Notes: generated from the sequence alone by a model not told the origin. Shown: positions 40,482-50,315, counted from the first letter of the stretch. The stretch: 64,000 nt of DNA from Verrucomicrobiia bacterium (GCA_035577545.1 DATLVI010000034.1:186001-250000); one strand, 5' to 3'. Translations and numbers: made by a program.

Positions 40482-42872
40482 ATGAAATCAAAAACGTTGA
40501 ATCAGCCCTGGTATGCCGTGGGTGACCCGTGGTTTTTGACGCAATCCGAATGGGCTGCGGATAGGAATGTGTACTTCGAAACGATATTCACCCAATCCAA
40601 TGGATACATGGGTGTCCGAGGGTATACCGAGGAGGCCAACGCCGGGCTGAAGACCTTTCGCGAGGGCTATCTGGCCGGAGTTTTCGGGCAGGTTGACGAG
40701 GCCGCGCTGAAACAGGTCCGCGTCAACTACGGCTGGCCCATGGTGGCCATGATAACGCTTCCGGAACTGTTTGCCTGCGAGATCAAATTGGAAGGGGAAC
40801 CCTTCAATCTCTCCCAAGGAACCATCGATTTTTTCAGCCGGTCGCTGAATATGTACAATGGCGTATTGTCCCGGCACGTGGTCTGGGTCAGCCCGACCGG
40901 GTTGCGCACGCGGCTGCTCTTTGAGCGATTCCTCTCGGCGGCTGAACCGCATCTGGGGATGCAACAAATCACGCTCTTGCCGGAGAATTGGAGCGGCAAG
41001 GCAATCTTGAAATTCGAACTCGATGGCGCGTACCCAACCTATTTCCGGTGCGGGGACCGGTCCCTGCCTCACTTGCGCGAAGATCTCCTGGAGAGTCCAC
41101 AAGTCAAGCTGGGTGAGGGTGGGGAAGCCAGCCTGGCTGTCCGTGTCAAGGGCACGGGCCACGCGGTGAGTATTGCGTCACACGTCGCCGGCGGTCCGTG
41201 CGACATGTCCACACGAAACTCAACGGTCTTGAGACAAGAGGTCACGCTCGCGCTACGCAAACGGGAACCCGTGAGTGTCCTTCATGCCGTGGCAGTAGTC
41301 AGTTCGCGGGACGAAGTGGAACCATCGCGCGTCCCCGAGGTGGCCACCGATATCGCGCGTGAGGCGGCGAGAGTCGGTTATCACAGTTCCCTGGCGGAAT
41401 CCGAGAAAATCTGGCGGCGTCGCTGGGCAATGGCAGACGTGACGATTGACGGCCCGGCAAGAGATCAAGCCTACCTTCGGTTCGGCTCATTCAGCATGCT
41501 GCAGATGGCCCCGTTTCATACGGACAAGATCAGCGTACCGGCGCGCGCGTATGCCTTTAACCGGTATCACGGCTTGTATTACTGGGACAGTGAAACCTTC
41601 TTGTTGCCGTACTACCTGCACACCTATCCCGAGGTGGCAGAGAAATTATTGAGCTTCCGCTATCGAACATTGGAGGGAGCGCGACGGAACGCCCGACGTT
41701 TGAAGTCGCCGGGCGCTTGTTTTCCGTGGATGGCTGATTCCCAGGATGGGACTGAACAGGCGCCGTGGAGTATCGGTGACTACGTGTGGCATCAGAACGC
41801 GGACATTGCGTATGCGATTGACCAATACGTGCAGGTCACTGGCGATCACAAGTTCTTGCTCGAAAAGGGGCTGGAGATACTCGTGGACAGCGCGCGCTTC
41901 TGGATGTCGCGCATGGAGGAGGACAAGGCGGGCGTGGTGCATCTGCATGACACCGTCGGGCCGGACGAACTCGACAAGCACGGCAAGGACAACGGTTACA
42001 CAAGTCTTATGGCGCGGCGTCATCTTCAGCTCGCCGCGCGTTGGCTCAAGAGCATCAAGGCCACTGAACCGCATGCCGCGAAGGCACTGATTGAGAAGCT
42101 GGAGATCGGGGCCGGAGAGGTTGCGAATTGGACGAACGCGGCCAAGCGGATGGCGGTCCCGTCGGTTCCGGGTCGCGATATCCCTCTCCAGGACGAATTC
42201 CTGCTTGGCAAGAAAACACTCGATTTCAAAGGAATAAGTGCTGACGAGGCGTATGCCATGCGACACACGCACCGAGTGGTGAAACAGTCGGACATCATCC
42301 TTGCGATGTACTTGTTGCAGGAGGACTTCACCGTGGAGCAAATGCGGGAGGCCTATGACTTCTATGAGCCGATGACTCTCCACTACTCGTCGTTGAGCTA
42401 CAACACCCACTCGATCCTGGCAACCAAGATCGGCCGGGAACAACAAGCCTACGATTACTTCTGCAAAGCGGCCGGACTGGATCTGGATGATGGGCGGGGG
42501 ACGATCGCGGACGGACTTCATGCTGCTGCCCTGGGCGGTACCTGGCTGACTCTCGTCTACGGGTTTCTGGGGATGCGCCTTCTCCCCAAGGGCATCGCGT
42601 TTGAACCACGCCTCCCGGAGGCCTGGAAATCCGTGTCACTTCGGATTGCCTACCGGGGATATCGATTGAACCTGACCCTGGCACACGACGTTCACCGATT
42701 GGACGTTGAGGGATCGGAAGGGCAACCGCAGGCGCGGGTGGTTCTTAATGGCGAAGAGCATCTTCTGCGAGATGAACTGAGCGTGACCTCGCCCGCTCAG
42801 GGTGTTGAACTAAATCAGCAGTTCCTGCGAAGCGCGCAATCCAATGAGAACAATCAAAGCCGTTATCTTTGA
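40482..42872 (+). CDS. GH65 glycoside phosphorylase (candidate nigerose/kojibiose-type)
   Basis: This 796-aa protein shows the GH65 plan: an N-terminal beta-sandwich (FETIFTQSNGYMGVRGYTEE), the (alpha/alpha)6 barrel with catalytic acid Glu496 in TVGPDELDKHG, and the phosphate-binding segment HYSSLSYNTHSILA. It should phosphorolyse an alpha-linked glucose disaccharide with inversion to beta-glucose 1-phosphate plus glucose. There is no signal peptide, so it acts in the cytoplasm. Linkage specificity (trehalose, maltose, kojibiose, nigerose) is not readable; adjacent GH87-like genes suggest nigerose (alpha-1,3). Its 3' end overlaps pgmB by 29 bp. Confidence 0.88.
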   Translation: MKSKTLNQPWYAVGDPWFLTQSEWAADRNVYFETIFTQSNGYMGVRGYTEEANAGLKTFREGYLAGVFGQVDEAALKQVRVNYGWPMVAMITLPELFACEIKLEGEPFNLSQGTIDFFSRSLNMYNGVLSRHVVWVSPTGLRTRLLFERFLSAAEPHLGMQQITLLPENWSGKAILKFELDGAYPTYFRCGDRSLPHLREDLLESPQVKLGEGGEASLAVRVKGTGHAVSIASHVAGGPCDMSTRNSTVLRQEVTLALRKREPVSVLHAVAVVSSRDEVEPSRVPEVATDIAREAARVGYHSSLAESEKIWRRRWAMADVTIDGPARDQAYLRFGSFSMLQMAPFHTDKISVPARAYAFNRYHGLYYWDSETFLLPYYLHTYPEVAEKLLSFRYRTLEGARRNARRLKSPGACFPWMADSQDGTEQAPWSIGDYVWHQNADIAYAIDQYVQVTGDHKFLLEKGLEILVDSARFWMSRMEEDKAGVVHLHDTVGPDELDKHGKDNGYTSLMARRHLQLAARWLKSIKATEPHAAKALIEKLEIGAGEVANWTNAAKRMAVPSVPGRDIPLQDEFLLGKKTLDFKGISADEAYAMRHTHRVVKQSDIILAMYLLQEDFTVEQMREAYDFYEPMTLHYSSLSYNTHSILATKIGREQQAYDYFCKAAGLDLDDGRGTIADGLHAAALGGTWLTLVYGFLGMRLLPKGIAFEPRLPEAWKSVSLRIAYRGYRLNLTLAHDVHRLDVEGSEGQPQARVVLNGEEHLLRDELSVTSPAQGVELNQQFLRSAQSNENNQSRYL

Positions 42873-43512
42873 TCTGGATGGGGTCATCGTTTCGACCGAC
42901 GAGCACCACTTCCAGGCCTGGAAGCGACTGGCGGATTCGTTGGGGATTCCGTTTGGCCGGGAATCGAACGACCGGCTGCGGGGGGTCAGCCGAATGGAGT
43001 CATTGGAGATCATGTTGGAGAAGTCGGCCAGGCGGTATTCGCTGGATGAGAAACGCGAGTTGGCCGAGCGCAAGAACACCTATTACCGGGAATCACTAAA
43101 GGGATTGTCGGCGGCTGACATTTTACCCGGCGTCATTGACATGATCAGAGCGTTGAAGGACCGTAGGGTAAAGATCGCGATTGGCTCCTCGAGTAAAAAT
43201 GCCCGCACAATCCTGCGGGCCGTGGGCTTGGAAAATGATTTCGACGTCATCGCCGATGGCAACCACGTCACCCGGTCCAAGCCGGATCCGGAAGTATTCA
43301 CGATCGCGGCCATGCGACTCGGCATCTCCCCGGAGGAATGTTTGGTTGTCGAAGATGCCGAGGCCGGCGTCGAGGCCGGATTGGCTGCTGGCATGAGTGT
43401 GCTGGCGGTCGGCGCCGCCAGCGGGCACCCACGGGCTACTCGATTTGCGGAAGATCTGTCCTGTGTTTCGGCTGACGAGTTGCTTTTGACAGAAAGTGTC
43501 TGCAGCCAATGA
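42844..43512 (+). CDS. pgmB: Beta-phosphoglucomutase
   Basis: This 222-aa HAD-superfamily enzyme has the nucleophile/acid motif FDLDGVIVSTD, a cap domain with HHFQAWKRLAD and RLRGVSRMESLEIML, IGSSSKNA, the Lys in RSKPDPEVF, and VVEDAEAGVEAGLAAGM. It converts beta-glucose 1-phosphate to glucose 6-phosphate, the exact product of an inverting GH65 phosphorylase, whose gene it overlaps. The pair closes the intracellular part of the alpha-glucan pathway. Confidence 0.92.
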   Translation: MRTIKAVIFDLDGVIVSTDEHHFQAWKRLADSLGIPFGRESNDRLRGVSRMESLEIMLEKSARRYSLDEKRELAERKNTYYRESLKGLSAADILPGVIDMIRALKDRRVKIAIGSSSKNARTILRAVGLENDFDVIADGNHVTRSKPDPEVFTIAAMRLGISPEECLVVEDAEAGVEAGLAAGMSVLAVGAASGHPRATRFAEDLSCVSADELLLTESVCSQ

Positions 43513-43605
43513 ATAGAAAGCGATCGATCAGGCCGGTTACCACAGGGGATGGACATGTGTTTCGGACAGCCTTTGAAGGGAGCGGCAAGATCCCCCGGAG
43601 GGATG

Positions 43606-43617
43606 CTTTACGTAAAG
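43606..43617. promoter_or_regulatory. LacI-type operator, site E (pseudopilin gene)
   Basis: CTTTACGTAAAG, a perfect palindrome, lies 96 bp before the start of the prepilin-type gene and after pgmB. It places the secreted-protein genes under the same regulator. Confidence 0.7.
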
Positions 43618-43712
43618 TGGGCTTCTCGTTGCGCCTGGGAAACATGTCTGAGAAAGTGGTAACGTTCAAGAGTGCGGGATTTCTAATGCTCGAGATGGGA
43701 ACATAAGAAACG

Positions 43713-44555
43713 ATGCGATCCCAATTTGGAAACAGAGGAAGCGGACTCGTGGCCAAAATAAACAGTTTTCGTATTGAAAAACGGTCGTTGAGGAGCGCCT
43801 TTACGCTCATCGAGCTCCTTGTCGTCATTGCGATTATCGGGATACTGGCGGCCATGCTGCTGCCGGCTTTAAATAAAGCGCGGGAGAAAGCGCTTACCGC
43901 AAGCTCTGTTGCCAACCTGAAAGAGATCTTTTTGCTCGTACGCATGTATGTGGACGACTACGACGGTTATTGGCCGAAACCGTTGGGCAATGATCCCATA
44001 ATCAACGGTGACACCACGTACACGTGGCGGCGTAATGTTTGGGAACACGACTTCGGCGCATTTCCCACCACCTTCGCGGGTTTTCAGGAGGCCATGGGCA
44101 AACCAAGCTACGCCAGAACCATGTGGTGTCCTCTCATGGTCAGGAAGTTTAACCAGGAGGAACATTTTGTGGGCCGAGGTAGTTACGCCTTCCACAAATT
44201 CTTTCAGATAGAAGACACGTGTTCGGGGTGCATATTTGGCGGCGGCTCGGTGAAGTATCGACGCGATGGCGACCCGGCGATGGTGGGGAACGTCATGCCG
44301 GCTATTATGACGGGGAGTGTTGGGATTGGTGGCTCGCTCCAGCCTACCTTTGGCGCTTGGGGCAGGCTGGAATATGCAAAAGTCACCGATAACCCCGTAT
44401 CGGATGGGGCGAATGGTTGGAAGTACCTCAATTACGCATACGGTGACGCAGCCTTGGGACTTTACGTCGACGGCCATGTGGGGCTAATCACCAAGGCTCA
44501 GGCCAGTGACCCGGCCTTTATCAGTGCCATGAGCGACGCCACGAAGTTGCCGTAA
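43713..44555 (+). CDS. Prepilin-type secreted protein (DUF1559-like)
   Basis: This 280-aa protein has a long basic leader, then the canonical prepilin site [20 protein letters not shown] with Glu+5 and the helix [11 protein letters not shown]. The soluble domain has LKEIFLLVRMYVDDYDGYWP, and near the end LYVDGHVGL replaces the H-X9-DG motif. It would be cleaved by a prepilin peptidase and displayed on the envelope. A LacI-type operator upstream links it to glucan degradation. The leader start at 43713 may be too long; an ATG nearer the FTL motif is not present. Confidence 0.85.
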   Translation: MRSQFGNRGSGLVAKINSFRIEKRSLRSAFTLIELLVVIAIIGILAAMLLPALNKAREKALTASSVANLKEIFLLVRMYVDDYDGYWPKPLGNDPIINGDTTYTWRRNVWEHDFGAFPTTFAGFQEAMGKPSYARTMWCPLMVRKFNQEEHFVGRGSYAFHKFFQIEDTCSGCIFGGGSVKYRRDGDPAMVGNVMPAIMTGSVGIGGSLQPTFGAWGRLEYAKVTDNPVSDGANGWKYLNYAYGDAALGLYVDGHVGLITKAQASDPAFISAMSDATKLP

Positions 44556-44644
44556 GACGTTGACAGGTTTTGATTGGTAAAGACTGAAATAGCGAGTTGA
44601 ACCGAAGGTTCTCGACGCCGACTGAAGTTGCGAAAGGGAATATC

Positions 44645-46480
44645 ATGAGAACGTGTAGGGTAATTGCCAAGGTTGGTTTTGTCGTCGCGGTGGCGCTGGT
44701 ACTCGTCCTGGCTTTCGCGCCTCCGGCCCAAAGCCAATGCTCCACCGATTTGACCAAAATGGTGTTGATTGATTTCGGCAACACGAATACCACCGGTGGC
44801 TTCAATACAACGAGCCCCGACGCATTCGGGCATTATTGGAACACCGTTGACTTTGCCTACGCGATCCTGACGAATGCGGCCGGCCAGCTGACGACTTTGG
44901 CTTATGGTTCTGATTTCATCACAGGGTTTGACTCTTACAACGGCCCTGCTTCCGACACCAACGGATTCACCACGAATCCAGCCAACTCCGACGTCAATCC
45001 CGCCGCGCTTGGCTGTTTGAGCATCGATACCGCCGTCGCCGACTATATCGTCACCTCCGCGTTTCAAATCCAGGGGATGAATCCGTCCAAGAAATACGCC
45101 GTAAGCTTTTTTGGATCACTGAAGTATCCCGACAGTGAACTCACGACCTACTCGCTGTGCACGGCTGGTTATTCGACCGTTCTCACATCGATCACCCTCA
45201 ATGTCGGCAGTGGAGCGATCAACAATACCAACCAGCTGGCAGTGCTCAGCGGAGTTTCACCACAGTCCGACGGCGTCATGTACGTCAAATTCCAGGGCAC
45301 GAATTCCGGCGGCGCCACTCCCATACAAGGCATCCTGAACGACATGTCGATCGTGGATTTGTCTACGGGTGTCGTAGTGATACCTCCTCCGGTAGCCCAG
45401 ACGATGTTGCTCGATTTCGGCGACAACAACAGCTTCCGGGGCACGAACACACCGAGCCCGGACGCCCAGGGTCATTACTGGAACAACCTGGGCGTTAATT
45501 TCATCGGCAGTCCTCTCGTGCTTACGAACGCGGCCGGTGCCTCAATGGGCATCAGCTTCATGTTCGACGCCAGTAACCCCGCCTATACAAACGCGTCGAG
45601 TGGCTTCGGAACGGATTCTTATAACGGCCCTGCCGGACCGACCGACTGCGGGCCGCCCTCTTGCAGCATCGGCAACTGTGTTTTCAACCCGACTGCGCTC
45701 GGCTACCTGGGCCAGACCAATGCCGTGTATGACTATTTCGTCAGCGCACACTTCATATTGCAAAACATGAATCCGGCCCATCAATACTCACTGACCTTCT
45801 TCGGTTCACACAAGTTTAGCTTCAATCCTACGACGGTTTACTCCGTGTATAGTGACACGAATTATTCGACGCTGATCGCTTCGACCAACCTGCTGGTCGG
45901 CAGCGGAGCCGCCCAGAATCAGGACACGTTGGCTGTGCTGAGCCCGATCACGCCAACGACCGGCGCGTTGTACATTAAGTTCATTGCTCCCGATGGCAAC
46001 CTTGGCTACCTGAACTGTATGCAGATCGTCGATCTTACGCCTCCCTCAAACGATCCCTTCACGACCTGGCAAACCCACTATTTCCCGGGTGGTGGACCGA
46101 ATTCGGCCCCGGGCGCCGACCCGGATGGTGATGGCTTGATCAACACCAACGAGTTCCTGGCAGGCTTCAACCCGGTCAATAGCGCCGCCAGCCCGCACAT
46201 TATTAGCGTCGCGAAGACGAATTCGACTAACCTCGTGATTACGTATCTCGGGGCCAGCGGCGACAACACTTATTCGCCGGGGTTCACCTCGCGCACCAAT
46301 GTGCTCGAATTTACCACCGGCACTGTTAACGGAAGCTACTCGTCTAATAACTTTGTCAGCACCGGTCAGACCAACATTCTGAGCGGAGGTATCGGCCTGG
46401 GTGCCGTGACAAGTTTCATCGAAACCAATGTGGTGGCCGGGCCGACGCGCTATTATCGAGTACGCGTGTTAGTGCCGTAA
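44645..46480 (+). CDS. Secreted protein with two tandem ~200-aa repeats and C-terminal module
   Basis: This 611-aa protein has a signal peptide (VALVLVLAFAPPAQS). Two homologous units follow, from about residue 40 and 253: MVLIDFGNTN...SPDAFGHYWN and MLLDFGDNN...SPDAQGHYWNN, each ending in a segment like VGSGA...LAVLSP. A calcium-binding-like element DPDGDGLINTNEFLAGFNP (~491) precedes the C-terminal module ending YYRVRVLVP. There is no catalytic motif; it is probably a carbohydrate-binding or surface protein. GAAAGGGA lies before the ATG at 44645. It follows the pseudopilin by 89 bp. Confidence 0.7.
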   Translation: MRTCRVIAKVGFVVAVALVLVLAFAPPAQSQCSTDLTKMVLIDFGNTNTTGGFNTTSPDAFGHYWNTVDFAYAILTNAAGQLTTLAYGSDFITGFDSYNGPASDTNGFTTNPANSDVNPAALGCLSIDTAVADYIVTSAFQIQGMNPSKKYAVSFFGSLKYPDSELTTYSLCTAGYSTVLTSITLNVGSGAINNTNQLAVLSGVSPQSDGVMYVKFQGTNSGGATPIQGILNDMSIVDLSTGVVVIPPPVAQTMLLDFGDNNSFRGTNTPSPDAQGHYWNNLGVNFIGSPLVLTNAAGASMGISFMFDASNPAYTNASSGFGTDSYNGPAGPTDCGPPSCSIGNCVFNPTALGYLGQTNAVYDYFVSAHFILQNMNPAHQYSLTFFGSHKFSFNPTTVYSVYSDTNYSTLIASTNLLVGSGAAQNQDTLAVLSPITPTTGALYIKFIAPDGNLGYLNCMQIVDLTPPSNDPFTTWQTHYFPGGGPNSAPGADPDGDGLINTNEFLAGFNPVNSAASPHIISVAKTNSTNLVITYLGASGDNTYSPGFTSRTNVLEFTTGTVNGSYSSNNFVSTGQTNILSGGIGLGAVTSFIETNVVAGPTRYYRVRVLVP

Positions 46481-46495
46481 GTTGGAACATTATGT

Positions 46496-46582
46496 GGAGC
46501 ACAGTCGAGACGATGACAGGAAACCCAATTAACAAGGACCTGCGTTCACGACTCGGTGAGCCTATCGACCGGCTGCGCTCCG
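46496..46582 (+). other. Structured intergenic element, copy 1
   Basis: GGAGCACAGTCG (46496-46507) can pair with CGGCTGCGCTCC (46570-46581) with one mismatch and one G-U, around a ~62-nt loop containing CGTTCACGACTCGGTGAGC. A related element with the same stem ends and loop string lies at 54666-54752. Both follow a gene for a secreted repeat protein. Confidence 0.45.
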
Positions 46583-46633
46583 CGACTTTTGGGACGTGCC
46601 AAAGCAGTCGAAAAGCTGCTGAAAAGGTAGTAA

Positions 46634-46645
46634 GTTTACGTAAAG
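46634..46645. promoter_or_regulatory. LacI-type operator, site F (PEP-CTERM gene)
   Basis: GTTTACGTAAAG with the perfect 10-bp core TTTACGTAAA lies 156 bp before the PEP-CTERM gene. It is the last of the six sites of this type. Confidence 0.68.
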
Positions 46646-46800
46646 TTATGTTGTAGTTCCCTTTGGGAACCAGTTTAGGTAGTGTTTGCACTCGAAGCGA
46701 GACGAGTGTGGAGAACTCCAGATAGCCGTGCGACCGGAAAAACATTCGCAGCACGTATACTTTCTGGGAACAACGGGATAAAAGCGAGAAAGGGAGAAAC

Positions 46801-47460
46801 ATGAGGTATTCTATGAAGCACAAAGCATTCACAAAACAATTGGCGGCCATGCTTGCCATTGTTGTTGGATTGGCTCTGGCCAGTTCGACGCAGGCGCAAT
46901 TCGTAACCGGCCAACCGACTCTGAACAATATCAATCCTAATGGCACGTTCCCGAGCGGCGCTTGGACCACTGCGAACATGGCGGACACCGCGACCGGCTT
47001 GCAGATCACCGCACCCGGGGGCCCCGGCACATTCAGCACGTTGTATTACCCGCTCCCGGCTCCCCAAGTGACACCACTCAACACCCAGGATAATGCAGTT
47101 ATATTTACCTGGACTTGGAATTCCGGGAATGCCGTTGGGGGTGTTAACGTATTGTTCGCACTGGATGACAATAATGGCGGTGTTGATTACTATGACGCGA
47201 TCGTTCCTGCGTATAGCTTAACCCCCGTTCCAGGTACGACTTATTCCATTACCCTCCCTCTTCAACAGCCTAATCAGGCCAACGTTGCAGCCGGCTTTCC
47301 GATCGGTGGTCTCAACTTCCAGATCGACCCGGCTAATGTTAGTGGGAATTACACCATGACGATGAACAGCATCCAGTTGATTCCGGAGCCCGCCACCTTG
47401 TCGCTCGTCGGCTTGGGGCTGCTGGGGCTGCTCGGCCTGCGTCGCCGTCGCACGTCCTAG
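46801..47460 (+). CDS. PEP-CTERM sorting domain protein
   Basis: This 219-aa secreted protein has a signal peptide (AAMLAIVVGLALASSTQAQ) and ends with the PEP-CTERM signal IPEPATLSLVGLGLLGLLGL followed by RRRR. Such proteins are processed by exosortase-type enzymes and placed in the outer envelope or exopolysaccharide. The middle part is beta-rich (FTWTWNSGNAVGGVNVLF) with no known domain, possibly a binding module. GAAAGGGAGAAAC precedes the ATG. A strong terminator follows. A LacI-type operator upstream suggests induction together with the alpha-glucan enzymes. Confidence 0.85.
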   Translation: MRYSMKHKAFTKQLAAMLAIVVGLALASSTQAQFVTGQPTLNNINPNGTFPSGAWTTANMADTATGLQITAPGGPGTFSTLYYPLPAPQVTPLNTQDNAVIFTWTWNSGNAVGGVNVLFALDDNNGGVDYYDAIVPAYSLTPVPGTTYSITLPLQQPNQANVAAGFPIGGLNFQIDPANVSGNYTMTMNSIQLIPEPATLSLVGLGLLGLLGLRRRRTS

Positions 47461-47488
47461 TTGTTGACTCTGTCAAAAGTGTTGCATG

Positions 47489-47524
47489 CAAACGGGCCCA
47501 CCGCCGACGCGGTGGGCCCGTTTG
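47489..47524 (+). terminator. Rho-independent terminator after the PEP-CTERM gene
   Basis: CAAACGGGCCCACCG (47489-47503) and CGGTGGGCCCGTTTG (47510-47524) form a perfect 15-bp stem with a 6-nt loop, followed by TTATTT. It lies 28 bp after the stop. Confidence 0.85.
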
Positions 47525-47786
47525 TTATTTCGTCGCGCTGCTGCCTTCACGTTCAGTACGATGGGTGGCGCGACCAAGCAGTTGGCGAACCCTTGGAAGC
47601 TCAAATCGCAAAGTTCGCAAACCGTCCAAAGTGGGGAGCCAGTTTTGTGGATCCGAACACTGGTAGGAGGTGTATTGTAAATTACACACATGACACGAGC
47701 CGTGCACAGCGGTATCGAGACGCCATGTTCGTCGCGCTGACGACGCCGAGGTAGTCGGTGACCGCGCTGCTGCCACTGCACCCCGG

Positions 47787-50315
47787 CTACGGCACCAGCC
47801 GCACGCGGTACTGGCGAGTCGAATAGTTAGTGGCGACGCCGACATCCGTGTAGTTGGTTGTCGTGTCACCGGTGACGTTGATGATGATAGGCCCGCTGAT
47901 GTCGGCAAATCCGTTGGTGCTGTAATCACCTCCTGATCTGGCCTGAACGCCATTGGTTCGTACGCCCGCCGTTTTCCACGTGATCGTCAGGTTCGTCCCC
48001 TGCGGCGCAATCGCGATGACTCGAAATACTGAGGCAGGATTGGTGGGATTAAGCCCGAGCAAGAATTGGTTGGTATTACTGACTCCTTTACCGAACGGAT
48101 CGGCGCTGGCTTGCGCCTGTGGGCAATTGGTGCAACCGAAATATAACATTTGCCATTGCTGGTATGCCGGCAACGGCACGGCCGCCGCTTCATTGGAGTT
48201 GGTGCTTTCGGCACCGGCGTTGACTGCCGTGGCGACATAATAATAGTGCACCCCGTTGGTCACGCTGCTGTCAGTATAACCCGTATTGGCCAGTCCGTTG
48301 GTGATGGTTGCGTAGGGGCCGCCGCTTACCAGCGCGCGTTTGACATTATAGCCCGTCGCACCGAATGACGCGCTCCAACTCAGTGCCACCTGTGCGTCGC
48401 CTGCTGTCGCCGTCAATCCGGCCGGCGCGGCCGGCGGTAAAGCGCCGCCAAACTGAAACCAGTTCAGGTTTCCAAGGCCACTCGATCCACTGAAAACAGC
48501 ATACAGATCGTGCAGACCGCTGGCACCTGATACTGGTTGGCGAATGGTCTGCCAGGTTTGCCAACCGCCAGTAGATGGGAGCGCGAAGGAGCTGATGATT
48601 GGCCCGGTCGGGCTGTCGAGATGCAGCGCCAGGGTACCGCCGCCAAAACTTGCCTCGCGCACACTGACATTGGTGAAACCCGCACCGAAGTTCACATTCT
48701 GGTACACGGCGTAGTCACCCCCGTCAGCATACCCTACATCATAACCGCCCTGGGTGTCGGTCGTCGTCTCGGTCTCCAGGCCAGCGGTGGAATTGAAACT
48801 CGACGCTTGGAGTTGCAATGCCGCCGGAAATTGGTAACCGCCGCTTTGGGTCCCGGTCCAGGTAAAAGTCGCTCCCGAGTAGGGGGCAAGCGTATAGGTG
48901 AACATCTTGCTCCCCCATTGGACCTGGAACGTATTGTTACTGGTCGTGTCATTAAAAGCTACCAACACCTTCGAGTTATCCGGGTTCACGAAGGCCGCGC
49001 TGACGACCCCCGCGGCGTTCCCCGAATAGACCCGGTATGCACCCGGCAGGACAAATTTACTGAAATGTCCCAGGGTATAGTATTCAATGTCGAAGGTAAG
49101 AGCGCCCGAGGAGCTGTTAATCGTTACCAAGGGGTTGCAATCGGAGCAACCACCGTCATGCGGGCCATGATTCTGGTCCAGGGCGATGCTCCATTTGACG
49201 TAGGCCTTGCCCCAGTTTCGCATGACCTGGGTTATCTCCTCGAAGTCCGCCTTGACCGCATCACTGATCGAGACTTCGCCGGAGTGCTCGGTCAGGTAAT
49301 CTCCCTTGGTAGGATATTTGTTGGCCAGGATGGTCATCACGCCGGGTGTGCCACCGTATCCGTGCCAGGCGATGCCTGCGACCCGGCTCGAACCCAACAC
49401 GGTGGCGTCCGACAAAACCGTGTCGGGATAATCCGGCCGGTCCCAGTTGTGATCATAGACCAACACCCTGGCGCTGATATTGCTTGCCGCCAGGGCCGGC
49501 AGAACGTAATCACGCAGAACGACCAATTGCGTGGCGGCATCCATGGACATCCCGGGGTAATTGCCGGGCACAAACAGCGGTTCATTCTGCAGCGAGATGT
49601 AATGGGTCGGGATTCCCGCCGCCTGGTAGGCCTGGATATACTTGACGAAGTATTGCGCGAACGATGGGTACATGTTTGTCAGCAGGGACCCGCCAACCAT
49701 TGAACCCGTGGTTTTCATCCAACCGGGGGGACTCCAGGGGTTCGCCATGATCGTGAGTTGCGGATTGAGCTGCAGGGCCTGTTGAACCAAAGGAATAATG
49801 TCCGCCTGATCGTGTGCAATGGAAAAGGAAGTCAAGTTCGTATCTGTCTGGCCGGACGACAGGTCGTCGTAAGAATACTGCGTTCGTGCCAGGTCTGACG
49901 CCCCCATTGGATTTCGAACAAAACTCACGCCGATGCCGCTGCCATTGCGGGTGAAAAGGTTGGACATGGCGTTACTGCGGACCAATGGTGTAGCCACCTC
50001 GCTTAGCAGGTAACCCGCTGAGTCCGTGAATGAGGCGCCGAACCCTTCCACTCGCTGGTAGATTTGCGTCTCATCAACGAACACAGGATTGCTCCCGCCG
50101 CTGCCGGTGGTGAACGTTACCGGAGCGACTGACTGAAGTTTATTGACCTGATCGTCGGTCGTAAGCCAGACACTTACGGTTTGGGCTTTTGCATCAGCGC
50201 CGGCGACCAACAGCAGAATAAGGCAGGCGAGGCCGAGACGCCAAAGTCGGGCGACAGTGAGCGACGCCGGGGGCCAACATGCGATTCCTTGCCAAAGCCT
50301 TTGACGGGAAGCCAT
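47787..50315 (-). CDS. GH30 beta-glucanase with CBM6, Fn3 and C-terminal modules
   Basis: This 842-aa secreted enzyme has a signal peptide (LWRLGLACLILLLVAGADAKA). Residues ~50-495 form a GH30 domain: QRVEGFGASFTDSAGY, the acid/base Glu245 in SLQNEPLF and the nucleophile Glu343 in DYLTEHSGE. A CBM6-like module (~505-640), an Fn3 domain (~645-735), a degenerate calcium-loop linker (ADPFGKGVSNTNQFL) and the C-terminal module ending YRVRLVP follow. GH30 enzymes of this type cleave beta-1,6-glucan, beta-1,3-glucan or beta-glucosides. I start it at MASRQRL because the palindromic operator at 50348 covers the likely promoter; an ATG at 50339 is also possible. Confidence 0.87.
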   Translation of the reverse strand: MASRQRLWQGIACWPPASLTVARLWRLGLACLILLLVAGADAKAQTVSVWLTTDDQVNKLQSVAPVTFTTGSGGSNPVFVDETQIYQRVEGFGASFTDSAGYLLSEVATPLVRSNAMSNLFTRNGSGIGVSFVRNPMGASDLARTQYSYDDLSSGQTDTNLTSFSIAHDQADIIPLVQQALQLNPQLTIMANPWSPPGWMKTTGSMVGGSLLTNMYPSFAQYFVKYIQAYQAAGIPTHYISLQNEPLFVPGNYPGMSMDAATQLVVLRDYVLPALAASNISARVLVYDHNWDRPDYPDTVLSDATVLGSSRVAGIAWHGYGGTPGVMTILANKYPTKGDYLTEHSGEVSISDAVKADFEEITQVMRNWGKAYVKWSIALDQNHGPHDGGCSDCNPLVTINSSSGALTFDIEYYTLGHFSKFVLPGAYRVYSGNAAGVVSAAFVNPDNSKVLVAFNDTTSNNTFQVQWGSKMFTYTLAPYSGATFTWTGTQSGGYQFPAALQLQASSFNSTAGLETETTTDTQGGYDVGYADGGDYAVYQNVNFGAGFTNVSVREASFGGGTLALHLDSPTGPIISSFALPSTGGWQTWQTIRQPVSGASGLHDLYAVFSGSSGLGNLNWFQFGGALPPAAPAGLTATAGDAQVALSWSASFGATGYNVKRALVSGGPYATITNGLANTGYTDSSVTNGVHYYYVATAVNAGAESTNSNEAAAVPLPAYQQWQMLYFGCTNCPQAQASADPFGKGVSNTNQFLLGLNPTNPASVFRVIAIAPQGTNLTITWKTAGVRTNGVQARSGGDYSTNGFADISGPIIINVTGDTTTNYTDVGVATNYSTRQYRVRLVP

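Noticed and set aside
43509-43706. 65-aa frame right after pgmB with ATGA overlap
   Set aside because: It contains the LacI operator at 43606 and has no recognisable sequence; more likely leader DNA of the pseudopilin gene.
47461-47754. 97-aa frame after the first PEP-CTERM gene
   Set aside because: Its beginning is the rho-independent terminator; the second half looks slightly protein-like but has no start of its own.
48537-49703. 388-aa plus-strand frame opposite GH30
   Set aside because: The GH30 frame carries catalytic motifs and a signal peptide; this one has none.
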